Assembly: GCA_032622095.1 (NCBI GenBank)
Contig: CP136061.1
Location: 64,423,127-64,487,126, forward strand
Direction: 5' to 3'
Source: Siphonodentalium dalli
Lineage: Eukaryota > Mollusca > Scaphopoda > Gadilida > Siphonodentaliidae
DNA: 64,000 bases
Positions 10,927 through 20,354 of this stretch are shown here, in pieces. The translations under genes and the position numbers were made by a program. The notes under the pieces are model-generated. The model saw only the letters and a list, made by a program, of their open reading frames with translations, was not told the DNA's origin and did not search any database. Every line of letters begins with the position of its first letter. Position 1 is the first letter of the stretch.

Positions 10927-11012
10927 CTCCCTCCCACCCAGGTTATTTTTGTTATGTTTTTATGATCAGGTGTTATCCTGTCTGTTACATTTGTACTATT
11001 GTATGTTGGTGG

Positions 11013-11188
11013 GGCGCTTTTTTGGTGCCCCACCTTCACATTATTATTATTTCGGCTGTTTAAGCCAAATTAATTAAACAGCCATTGAACGAGAAATTGT
11101 CTCCTGTTTTGTGAACAAGCAAATCCCTCCTTGGGCTCAATATTATGTAGTCACAGAATATTTATTTAGCCATCTTCTCAGGGCATAA
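11013..11188 (+). repeat. Ngaro split direct repeat B2
   Basis: Terminal copy of the 176-bp B repeat, ending GGGCATAA at the right edge of the element, where the flank ACATGTATATG begins. Confidence 0.93.
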
Positions 11189-11654
11189 ACATGTATATGT
11201 ATGTATGTATTAAATAACAGTTTAGCTGATGTAGCATACAACTCCACAAATCACGTAAAATGTTTTTTATAGTAGGCTATCAGTATGTATTGTAACTGCT
11301 GAATTGGTTACATGTTGTTTGTTGTTTGTTTGTTATGTAAATTGTTTATCCGCATGCAATGTCACATCAAACACTTTGCATGTATATCTCAATGGTCCAT
11401 TATTTTGGTTATATAATAAATGAAAACCTTCAGTGTTGGCATACTTTTTTCGAAAGCTGTCCTTATGGTGAAGATTATTCCAAATTGCATTGAGATCTAA
11501 TAATACCTCATTGCTGAGATGTTTATGAGGACAAGCAAATAAAATAAAATTGCATGTTGGTATAAAGAGCAGAATTATAACTCCAGAACATTCATACTAA
11601 ATTTCATTGATATCTGATATATTTGGGTGGATGGACTAAAGAATAACTCTAGAA
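11189..11654. other. Intron with weak dispersed repeat
   Basis: Contains a low-grade invertebrate repeat with phrases such as AAATTTCATTGATATCTGA and ATTGCATTGAGATCTAATA. The same repeat resumes at 13427 on the far side of the hAT-like element, so that element inserted into it. Confidence 0.45.
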
Positions 11655-11991
11655 CTAGTGTTGAAACGACTAGGGTATTTCGTAGTCGACGGCCCTTAGT
11701 CGTCTACTAGTCGACAACTACTATATATATATAACGATCAAAATCCCACACAGGATTATTAAAGTATTTCTTAGCATCGAGGATCAGCCCATTTCACAGC
11801 TGTTGTCATCATGTATATATGCTTTATTCTCTGATCAAATGTGACATGAGAAAAACGAAAATTATATACAAAATATGAATAGAACGAAGAAATTTTTAAT
11901 GTACAAAATATACAACGACCTCTCGGGTGTCATAATCAGCATTATCAACATCACCTTCATCATCACCAGTTTCTTCCTCAAAATAATAGTT

Positions 11992-12025
11992 ATCATCATC
12001 ATCATCATCATCATCATCACCACCA
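11992..12025. repeat. (ATC)n microsatellite
   Basis: About nine uninterrupted ATC units followed by ACC ACC. The long open frame across it reads as poly-isoleucine and is an artefact of the repeat. Confidence 0.9.
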
Positions 12026-12180
12026 CGTGTAATCGTTATCTGAATATCATATTCATAATAGCGTCGACGTTGATCATCGTCATTGTTATCATAGTCACCA
12101 TGATCATAATATTCATAATATGGTCACCACGTGCCGGCTTCAAAGTGGATGTTTAAAAAAAATGTCAACAGTAGCGACTA

Positions 12181-12200
12181 AACAACAACAACAACAACAA
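12181..12200. repeat. (CAA)n microsatellite, probable LINE 3' tail
   Basis: Six to seven units of CAA directly downstream (minus-strand sense) of the LINE stop codon; read on the LINE strand it is (TTG)n. Confidence 0.75.
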
Positions 12201-12204
12201 CGGA

Positions 12205-12492
12205 TTAATCGTTGTTATCCAACTTAAAGTTAATCAATCGTATAAACGAGCAAAGTCTACGTAAAAAAGTTACGTCATTCAAATTTAGTATGTGGTCTAA
12301 GATATCAATAGTCGCATTTTGTATCCTTGTAAATTGTCGGGGCATGAGACGATTTCTAGCCTCGATTAAACATTCACATTCCATCAAGTAGTGCATTTCA
12401 TCTCCAAGTTGACATTTATTACACAGGGGACACAATCTTCGAAGAACAGTGGTGTCGTTCCATCGGCCTTTCTCTATTGGCAGGCGATGAAT
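12205..12492 (-). pseudogene. C-terminal fragment of a non-LTR retrotransposon ORF2
   Basis: Ninety-five codons on the minus strand ending in a stop. They read HRLPIEKGRWNDTTVLRRL, then CPLCNKCQLGDEMHYLMEC and EARNRLMP. The order L-P-I-E-x-G-R-W, then R-x-C-P-L-C, then an H-x4-C partner is the cysteine-histidine finger found after the reverse transcriptase and thumb of invertebrate LINEs. An in-frame stop immediately upstream marks 5' truncation or decay. The stop codon is followed within about 5 nt by (TTG)n on the coding strand, that is (CAA)n at 12181-12200 on the plus strand, which looks like the original LINE microsatellite 3' tail. The fragment lies inside the hAT-like element. Confidence 0.75.
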
Positions 12493-13426
12493 TTATTAAA
12501 ACATCAATATTTATCATTATATTTATTGATGACAGCCTATAGTGACAGGTAAGTATCATGAACATCACTCATATCAAATAATATTGGGGTAAACTTCAGC
12601 GTTGAAGTTATGTTTATGTGCGATCCCAACAAAGTGACAGTCATAAATACTATAGAGAGACTTTGAAACAGCTTGATGCAACAAGAATCCTAACTTCCAG
12701 CGCATGCGCAGTCTATTTTTCGCCCGATGATATCACAACTGTAACATTTTATGCAATGTTCAGCGAGCTATTCCACTATACCATGTAACTGTTGGTCTAC
12801 TTTAGGAGTGTGTGGGTTGTATGACAATGAGTCAATGATGTGATTAGAAATCTAATATACTGGCATAATCCAGCACAATATAAACATATACATGTACCAG
12901 CGCCCAGTCAGGAGTGAAGTGAACACGTGTTCACGTCGGAATTGGTTTGATCTTGTATCAGTCACCGCGTCATCAAAACAGCATATCTAATGCAATGTCG
13001 GATGTAGAATAACGTAGATCAAAGGTGCTGCTCTTCGAATATGTGAATGCCTGTACAGTAACTCTGCTGATGCGACTTAGCCAAAGAATAATTGTTCCAA
13101 TGAGACATAAAAAGGGTCCCATTTTTCCGGTGAATAACAGACCATAATAGATCACTATCCCTCGCATGATGACTGAATATCTAGATCAGCATCATGTTTT
13201 ATCATACCATAACTGCGACCATGCTGTTATAATTGGGTTCTGTTGCAATCGTTTGTGCTTTATACAAACGGGCGACGATAAATATTGAAGTATACTGCAT
13301 GCATCACTGATTGCTACCAATGAAAAGTTTATCTATAGCTTTCTGAGAAATATGGCGATTAGTTGAAAAGGAGATTGCTAATCGATTATTGCCGAAATAC
13401 TAGTCGACTAATCGTTTCAACACTAG

Positions 13427-13943
13427 CCAGAATGGAAAATATTAATGCTCCATTGAAAGACTCTGTGATGGTGAAAATCCATTAAAAAATTTCACTCAGA
13501 TCCTATAACCAATGGCTGAGATACTCAAGCAGATGAAAAACAATGAACATGCCTCGAGAATGGAATTTCAGAACAAAACCAATTAACACTCATCAGCACT
13601 CATCAAGGTGAAGATCAATACCAAATTTCATTGAGACACAACCAGCATTGTCATATATCTGCTTGGACAGATAGAGAACTGGACGCATATAATTCAGTTT
13701 ACCCACCATTCACCAGGGTTCATGCAAGATTCATTGAGCCGGGAAATGGAACACTCAAACTATTGTTGAAAACATTGATTCATACAAAAGCGACAAATAT
13801 GTATTCTGATTATCAGAAATTTGTAATCAGTGTTCATCACCTGTTCTTTACTAAATAAACATTAATCAGTACATGTATATATCCCTTAGGAAATGTTCCG
13901 GTAATAATTTAAGTGGCCGTTTTGTTGAACTTATAATCCATAC
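13427..13943. other. Intron with continuation of weak dispersed repeat
   Basis: The phrases CCAATGGCTGAGATACTCAAG and CCAAATTTCATTGAGACAC belong to the same repeat class as 11189-11654. There is no coding content beyond the FN3 exon that follows. Confidence 0.45.
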
Positions 13944-14080
13944 CTCAGTTCCCTGTTTGACCTTCACATTATATTTGCTCATCACTCCATTTCTATTCCT
14001 GATTGTTGGATCTTCCCATGTCACTTTCGATGTGTTTGTGTACAGAGATATACAACTAAATTTCTCTACATTCCCTGGTG
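13944..14080 (-). CDS. FN3 domain 3, first exon
   Basis: The exon is 137 nt, phase 1 to phase 0. The acceptor is TTTGTTCTACAG/CACC and the donor is GAG/GTATGG. It reads APGNVEKFSCISLYTNTS, then KVTWEDPTI (B-strand tryptophan) and MSKYNVKVKQGTE. The upstream intron boundary is unusual: the acceptor and the first roughly 40 nt of this exon are the unit of a 58-bp tandem array that lies immediately upstream in the direction of transcription (14081-14975). Many near-identical AG acceptors therefore precede the true one. The nearest copy was chosen because only its downstream sequence continues into the full FN3 reading frame. Confidence 0.83.
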
Positions 14081-14975
14081 CTGTAGAACAAACAAACTAA
14101 GAGATATAATCACTGTAGCTCTACATTCCCTGGTGCTGTAGAACAAACAAACCAACAAGGATATATAACTATAGCGCTCTACATTCCCTGGTTCTGTAGA
14201 ACAAACATACCAACAAAGATATATGACTCTAGCTCTACATTCCCTGGTGCTGTAGAACAAACAAACCAACAAGGATATATAACTATAGCGCTCTACATTC
14301 CCTGGTTCTGTAGAACAAACATACCAACAAAGATATATGACTCTAGCTCTACATTCCCTGGTGCTGTAGAACAAACAAACCAACAAGGATATATAACTAT
14401 AGCGCTCTACATTCCCTGGTTCTGTAGAACAAACATACCAACAAAGATATATGACTCTAGCTCTACATTCCCTGGTGCTGTAGAACAAACAAACCAACAA
14501 GGATATATAACTATAGCGCTCTACATTCCCTGGTTCTGTAGAACAAACATACCAACAAAGATATATGACTCTAGCTCTACATTCCCTGGTGCTGTAGAAC
14601 AAACAAACCAACAAAGATATGTAACTGTAGCTCTCTATTTTCCCTGGTGCTGTAGAACAAACAAAGATATATATAAATGTAGCTTGATCGCTATATATTC
14701 CCTGGTGCTGTAGAACAAAGAGATACATAAATGTAGCTCTCTATGTAACATTCCCATGTGCTTGCTTTCTACATTCCCTGGTTCTGTGGAACAAACAAAC
14801 TAACATAGATATATAACTGTAGCTCTCTACATTCCCTGGTTCTGTGGAACAAACAAACCAACAAAGATATATAACTGTAGCTCTCTACATTCCCTGGTGC
14901 TCTACGTAGAACAAACAAAGAGATATATAACTGTAGTGCTCCTCATTCCCTTACCAGTGTTGTAGAACAAATGTA
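14081..14975. repeat. 58-bp minisatellite built from an intron-exon border
   Basis: About 15 units at a spacing of 57-58 bp (TTCCCTGG near 14127, 14184, 14240, 14298, 14354, 14412 and onward to about 14945). Two subtypes, GGTGCTG and GGTTCTG, alternate through the central part, giving a 115-bp higher-order period. On the minus strand each unit reads TTTGTTCTACAG followed by C/AACCAGGGAATGTAGAG. That is the splice acceptor and the start of the adjacent FN3 exon, followed by about 25 nt resembling that exon's next codons. The array directly abuts the real exon. The rightmost units are more diverged. The long minus-strand open frame through it is a by-product. Confidence 0.92.
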
Positions 14976-15044
14976 CTATTCTATACTATAACATATTTAC
15001 TCCAAAAAAAAGAAGAAAATAAGAATATAATACGCACTTTCAGT

Positions 15045-15262
15045 TCAAAGTAAAAACCAGACCCTCTATAAACTGAATCCCTCTCAATACCGAACAATTT
15101 GCCCAGTACCGAATTCGCCCAAGTGCATTCTCACTAAAAATTACCTCTATAATCTGGAACTCTCTATTCCGAACATAGGATGGCTTTTCTAGTCCATAAG
15201 TGAAAAATACATTAATTTTTACCTCCGAAATCCGAACACAGAAATTGATACCAACCGAACGC
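15045..15262. repeat. Repeat resembling a pogo/Tigger-type terminus
   Basis: Clustered phrases CTCTATAAACTGAATCCCTC, CTCTATAATCTGGAAC, CTCTATTCCGAACA and CCTCCGAAATCCGAACA. Repeated CTCTATAATCCGAAC motifs are characteristic of termini of pogo/Tigger-like elements. No opposite end or transposase was identified within the next 2 kb. Confidence 0.35.
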
Positions 15263-15839
15263 ACCTGCTGTAGATTTGACATACTTGATGCTGAGCTCTT
15301 ATTGGCTTTGGAGAGAGAGATTAGTTGGGTGCAAAGCACCCGGAATGCTCGAAAAGATCGAGTGATCTTCTCCTTCACCCTCATTTGCTTTGATGAAAAC
15401 TAGGGATCCTTTATAATTAAAACTGTATTGGTGACAATACACTGCCATCATGCACTTTTAGCGATCTTCATTAGTGTTTTGTTTGGACAGTGCAGGGACA
15501 GTGGTCATAAAAATAGCAGTCCACCTCAGTGGGATGATTGATGTAAAAATATAGTGTCGGTGCTCTATTCTCCTTGAAGTCATCATTGTTCACTCAATGT
15601 GTGAAATAAGCAGTTATCTAATATGACAACATGCTGTTATAATCTGGTTGAAAGGGTTCGCTGAACAAAGCTACGATAATTAAATTCCGGCTGTATGCTT
15701 ATTCAACAATACAAAACTACAATACATGCACCACATTAATATTTTCAGCAACATTTTCGATTCACAGTAAAATTTAGCATTTACAGTAATTTATATACCG
15801 GTACATGTATTATTAATATGCCATGTTTTTATTCGTATT

Positions 15840-16046
15840 ATACCGTGTTTTATCTCTGTTATTTATATTTTATTCGGTACTTTATTGAATAAAGTTAAAA
15901 TCAATAATGAGTTGGCTGTCCTTCGACAACTCTTAGTAACGACGTCAATACATTCCGATCGTAGTGCTATTTTAACTGAACATCTCTCTAAACTTAACAG
16001 AAGGGCCCGTCCGAAGGGTGTTAGGTTTGGAGAGGTTTTAATGTAA
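15840..16046 (+). pseudogene. Coding-like fragment, family unknown
   Basis: An open stretch ending in TAA at 16044-16046. The last 55 codons have protein-like composition: LLNKVKINNELAVLRQLLV, then HSDRSAILTEHLSKLNRRA and PKGVRFGEVLM. Charged amphipathic helices and a basic RRARPKG segment stand out against the AT-rich surroundings. No family was recognised. It could be the C-terminus of a decayed transposon or retroposed gene. No good splice acceptor or start codon was found to make it a host exon. Confidence 0.35.
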
Positions 16047-17023
16047 CAGATACTGAACAATGACAATGTCAAATCATCATAAACTAAAATGGAAATGGAA
16101 TGATTCCCATATTTAGACTCAGATATATATTAAATAATGTAGGGTATTTTATAAATAAGAATATCACAAACACATCAACATGAAAAAAAATGTACTTAGG
16201 ATTCCAGCATATATATATTCATTTTAATCTGGCTCGAACCCAAAAGTATATAGTGTATCAAAATTATGGAAAATATTTTTTAACAAGAGAAAACCCAAAA
16301 ATAGGGGTCTATCTGGAAGAAATTTGTAATGAAGGTTTTTGGTATCATTTGGAGCAGGAATATCTCCTCTATAACAAATCCAAAATTTGAGCAAAATTTT
16401 TCACAGCGCGTTGAAATTACCGAGTCATGGGACCCGCAACGTCAAATTTTCAGCCCGATCATATTAATGTTTCAACTGAGCTACCTCATGATACATACTT
16501 TTTTCTACCATTTTCCATGAAATTCACTGATAAAATTGGCGATAATGAATTGCCCATAAAAAACATCTGTATCATTACTGCAGTTGCGACGGTCTCAATG
16601 GGGCATGTGACATCCTTGACTGGTTCAAAATCAATCACATGTAATTGCGTGAAAAATCAAAACATGATCAACGTATATTCTTGCGCACTATCAAAAAAAT
16701 AATTCCTAGTTTTTTCATTATTTAATTGCCTCATATCATGGACAATATGGTAAAATATATCATAAAGAAACTAATATATAATTTGTTGAGTATTTATTAT
16801 ATAATTATATAAACAAAAATACAGGTGTATAAAGAGATTTTGTCCCTTGAATTCAATTTCAGTTAGACATATGCGCGTGCAATTGCAGGTTAATTCAGCA
16901 AATCGGGCTAATCGTATGACAGATACACTTGCAGGTTGGGAGAAAGCAAATTGTCGGAAACAAATCCAATGATTTTCGCTTTTAACAAACTCTTAAAATG
17001 TAATTTGTGTGATGGATTCTGTA

Positions 17024-17222
17024 ACACGAATGGTAGATAAACATGTAATATGCACAATGTGTTTGTAACAATTCATGTATTGAGACTCATATCGTTTTCG
17101 TGGTCATATAGTGAATCGGAGACCAAGGTCACCTCATCGCTATATGACTACGAGCCGAGTCATGATACATGAATCGGTACAAACACATTGTGCATATAAC
17201 ACATATGTATCACCAAAGGTAG
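17024..17222. repeat. Long imperfect hairpin (foldback MITE-like)
   Basis: Arms of about 90 bp around a short centre (GAGACCAAGGTCAC). The inner arms read ATATGCACAATGTGTTTGTA, then ATTCATGTAT, then CGTGGTCATATAG at the left, and on the other strand ATATGCACAATGTGTTTGTA, ATTCATGTAT, CGTAGTCATATAG at the right. The outer parts GGTAGATAAACATGTA and GGTGATACATATGTGTT are also related. No coding content. It is either a palindromic MITE or a precursor of a long RNA hairpin. Confidence 0.75.
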
Positions 17223-18390
17223 GTGCAATTATCAATTCTGTATGTTTATACATGCAATTGTGATCTTTAAATACCTGGTTTATTCTATTGTAATGGATTA
17301 ATTTGCAAATAAAGAGCGTTTTCCTACATACTATGGTCGCGGTACCCGAAATCATGGGTTAAACTGGAAGAAATTATTAATAAAGCGATTTTGATGTCAA
17401 AAGATGCAGGAGAGTCTCCAGGATAACATAAAAAATCTGCTAAAATCCTCTTTGGGGGAAACTTTGTTATCCAAGATGGCATCCAACATGGTTGTCTGTA
17501 TTATATCAGTTCTCAAAATAAGTTGTTATATTGTGGCATATGAATTACGCAGTTATACCAGTTTGTGTGAAATTAGAGTATACGAGTGAATAGAGTGACA
17601 CAGACAGAAAATAATACAATGGTGGACATGAAATGGCTGTCAAAATGGCCGTGACTCCAAGTCATGCCACTACGAAAGCAACATTTGAAAAACCACCTGA
17701 AAATACATATGGGTAATATACAAGTCTCTTTTTAAATATCTTTAAAGGTACACAGATCACTAAAACAGATTCATCTGAATGATTTATCGGACACTGCAAC
17801 ACATGTCAAACTCAATGATTTAAAGCTACATATGCAGTAATGTTTAGCCACAGAATGCATGGTAGTTTCAATCAGCATGATGATTAATTATTGAATGTAA
17901 CGCTGAAACTGAAGTGCATACCATTGCAGTATAATTACTAGTTACATTTCCGAAATGTTCAACAATCTCTGTGATAATACACCATACATGTATGTCGCAA
18001 TGTTCATTATACTGTAATTAAACACTCATCTCTTCAATAGTTTAACACCCCATTTCACCAGATCAAAGAAATGGTACATCGTGCATTTTACGTAAGACTA
18101 ATTTTCATGCTGATACCATATATATATATACTATTTACACGCTGATTATGTTTGGCTTATGAACAAAACTATAAATATTTTTAATATTCCTTCTGTTGAT
18201 GGCGATTTGAACAAATATGAATATTTCTGCAGCGAACGCCGCCCGTGCCTTTAATGCGATTAAGCTCAAATATTTATTAAATGTCAATTTATACCACAAA
18301 ATATACAATATTCGTTTTCAGTATCTATTTGTTTGAAAATATGAGATTTTGTCAATTCTGTGGCCATTTTAGGACAGACATTCTACAGAT
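17223..18390. other. Intron, nothing recognised
   Basis: AT-rich sequence without recognisable repeats or coding features, between the hairpin and element A1. The stretch 14976-17023 likewise holds nothing beyond the two fragments listed at 15045 and 15840. Confidence 0.5.
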
Positions 18391-18730
18391 ATATAATTTT
18401 TAAAATTAAAATTAGTTTTTCCTCAAGGGAAGCCCGAAACTGAACTATATGGATTATTATCCTCGGCCTTGTGTTATCAGGAGGATTAAAATTTATTGTC
18501 CGTTTATTGCCTACTCCGGTCAATCAGCAATCGGATTAGCCCACGCATGAATGCGTTCCATGCAAATCCCGCGCTCCCAACAATTCATCTAGCCAGTTTT
18601 ATTTCCGACTTTTCATCATAAGATTTGCGAGTCGCGGGGTTGGGAATGGCACCGCCATGGGAGAGATCTATGATAGTTCAGTTTCGGGCTTCCCTTGAGG
18701 AAAAACTAATTTTAATTTTAAAAATTATAT
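18391..18730. mobile_element. Module U of element A1: mini-element with 58-bp inverted repeats
   Basis: 340 bp bounded by inverted repeats that match over 58 bp by eye. The tip is ATATAATTTTTAAAATTAAA and the inner part is TTTTTCCTCAAGGGAAGCCC then GAAACTGAACTAT. Behind the left arm, about 190 bp (GGATTATTATCCTCGGCC to CATCTAGCCAGTTTTATTTC) are an inverted near-copy of the right end of element A1 at 23655-23850. The right part contains GAGATTTGCGAGTCGCGGGG and GGAATGGCACCGCCATGGGA. It joins the left terminus of the A1 body directly. The same module, in the same place, precedes A2. Confidence 0.85.
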
Positions 18731-20319
18731 TTTTCCGCCAAGGAGAAGCCCTTCAACTGAACTATATGGATTAGAATGCAAGCCCAGGAGGAGGCAACAA
18801 GCAATAAATTTAATATTCCAGTTTGACGGGAATGTACTCTTCCAAAACAGATTTCATGTAAATGTGATTTAGTCATGAATCAGCTTTGATATGTTATGTG
18901 AAAGAGCTCATAAATTCAGATTCCAGCATGCTCAAGCTTGTACCTCCCCCCTTTGTTTTTTGGAATAAACATCCCAGGCAGTGCCATACCATACGTGCCA
19001 GCTACTAGTAGAAACTGAGCAAATAGAGACTTCTTCTTCTGCTTCTATTTTCTCGTTTCATGCGATGATAGTGATGTCTGTATTTACTATTTATATCTTC
19101 CCAAATAGAAAGCGCTATTGACGGTACGCGACAGCGAGTCTTCCCCACACAGAACAGCCTCCAAAGGCTCGGTGCTATTGTCCCGGAGGATTGGTTGCCC
19201 GAATCTCAGAGAACGGCACTCGGCCTGCCACGGTCTGCTGATGCAGGACCAGGGGGCGCAAACTGGTACAGCCTGAGGACTGGTACAGTTGTGCAAAGTT
19301 TGTGTAATTCATTGTAACAAGATTTGACACATATCCTGTGATGAAGTTTTTACAAGAGATCGACCAGTGTCATTTACATACGCAAAGCAAGTTCCCAAGG
19401 AACGACAGAATCCTTGACCGACAGTGGGAACCACCGTCGGCCCGAGATCCTTGCTCATCATCGTCAAAGCCATCAGACGCCAGGAGAATAATAGAAAGCA
19501 AGTCAGGATCGACGCCAGCAACAGAACAGCCTGCATCAGGTTGAGGTAAGGTACTATAGGGAAGCCCACACTGGGAATGGCTCGAACGAGGAACAATTGC
19601 GCTCGCAGTTAGATTTTAAGGTGTTATTTCCCACCCCAAGGCCAGAATGGCTGAAAAAGGGAAATTGAAAGGATCCATTTGACCAGGGAAAGCCCCCCAC
19701 CGAATCTCCCAAATGCAGGTGGTCCTGACACGCTGACATAAACGTCGATGACATACCACTAGGATCCCCTGACGGCAGAGGAGCAGGCCTGGACGTATCA
19801 CTTGGGATGACATTTCCAGGGGGACAAGACCGACCCTCGTAATGGAGTGGGCCACGGCGCCGTGGGGAAGCGTCAGAAGGCCAGTTGGCTGGTGCGCTTT
19901 GTGCGGCACGGGACAACGAGGCTTCCCCACCCAGAACAGTCGCCAAAGGCGTGGGTGCTTGTGTCCTGGAGGATTGGTTGCCCGAATCTCCGGAGGACGG
20001 CACCCTGCCTCCCACGGTCTGCAGAAGACGGGGCTTGCAGCATGACCAGGGGGGACCGAATGGTTCCTGCCCGAGTTAAGACTGGTACGTTTGCTCAAAA
20101 TGTAAAACCATGGACCAATGGGCCCTCAACCAACTATGACAATATCGCGTATATTCATGAGCAACCCGTACGGCCAGGCCATTAAAGTCGAATCTCGTTC
20201 GACTATAAGCAAGACAAGACATTCTGTTAGTTATTAGCAAGCATAATATACAAAATATTTGTTAGTTATTCCAAAACAAGGTTAATAAGGTAAATTCCGT
20301 TATTTACTATGGCCACGTG

Positions 20320-20354
20320 ATCTTACCTGCTAGAAATTAAACCGCAGGTAAGAT
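20320..20354. promoter_or_regulatory. Conserved 11-bp-stem hairpin in A1
   Basis: ATCTTACCTGC, 13-nt loop, GCAGGTAAGAT. The stem is conserved in A2 (43243-43268) although the loop sequence and size differ. Each arm contains a GTAAG splice-donor-like sequence, one on each strand. Confidence 0.6.

Larger units (their letters stand above)
6382..11188 (+). mobile_element. Ngaro/DIRS-type tyrosine-recombinase retrotransposon
   Basis: The element has the diagnostic split-direct-repeat layout A1 - internal - B1 - A2 - B2: A1 6382-6641, B1 10494-10669, A2 10667-10926, B2 11013-11188. By eye, A1 and A2 (260 bp) match base for base, as do B1 and B2 (176 bp), which indicates a recent insertion. The internal region codes for the RNase H part of a reverse transcriptase and a complete tyrosine recombinase. 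The N-terminal half of the reverse transcriptase and any gag-like gene are missing, so the copy is internally deleted. Such elements are thought to integrate as circles through the recombinase and leave no target duplication. The bases TAA shared by both outer ends and the B1/A2 joint fit that. It lies in the intron between two exons of FN3 domain 3, in antisense orientation to that gene. Confidence 0.92.
11655..13426. mobile_element. hAT-like non-autonomous element with LINE tail inside
   Basis: The inverted termini are CTAGTGTTGAAACGACTAG at the left and, reading inward on the other strand, CTAGTGTTGAAACGATTAG at the right. Both are followed by GTCGACTAGT/GTATTTCG-like sequence. CAGTGTTGAAACGA-type tips are typical of hAT elements. 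The flanks TCTAGAAC and GCCAGAAT are an imperfect 8-bp duplication at best. No transposase frame survives in the 1.77 kb. The interior holds a (ATC)n microsatellite (about 11992-12025), a LINE 3' fragment (12205-12492) and AT-rich filler. Confidence 0.6.

Noticed and set aside
11875-12156. 93-codon frame rich in isoleucine and threonine
   Set aside because: It translates the (ATC)n microsatellite and its flanks.
14066-14728. 220-codon open frame on the minus strand
   Set aside because: It is the 58-bp minisatellite read through; the peptide is periodic and shifts frame each unit. Only the last border copy belongs to a real exon.
19554-20185. Overlapping open frames of 110-160 codons on both strands in A1
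   Set aside because: No domain, no matching long frame in A2, and frames on opposite strands are equally open, as expected from G/C-rich repeat composition.
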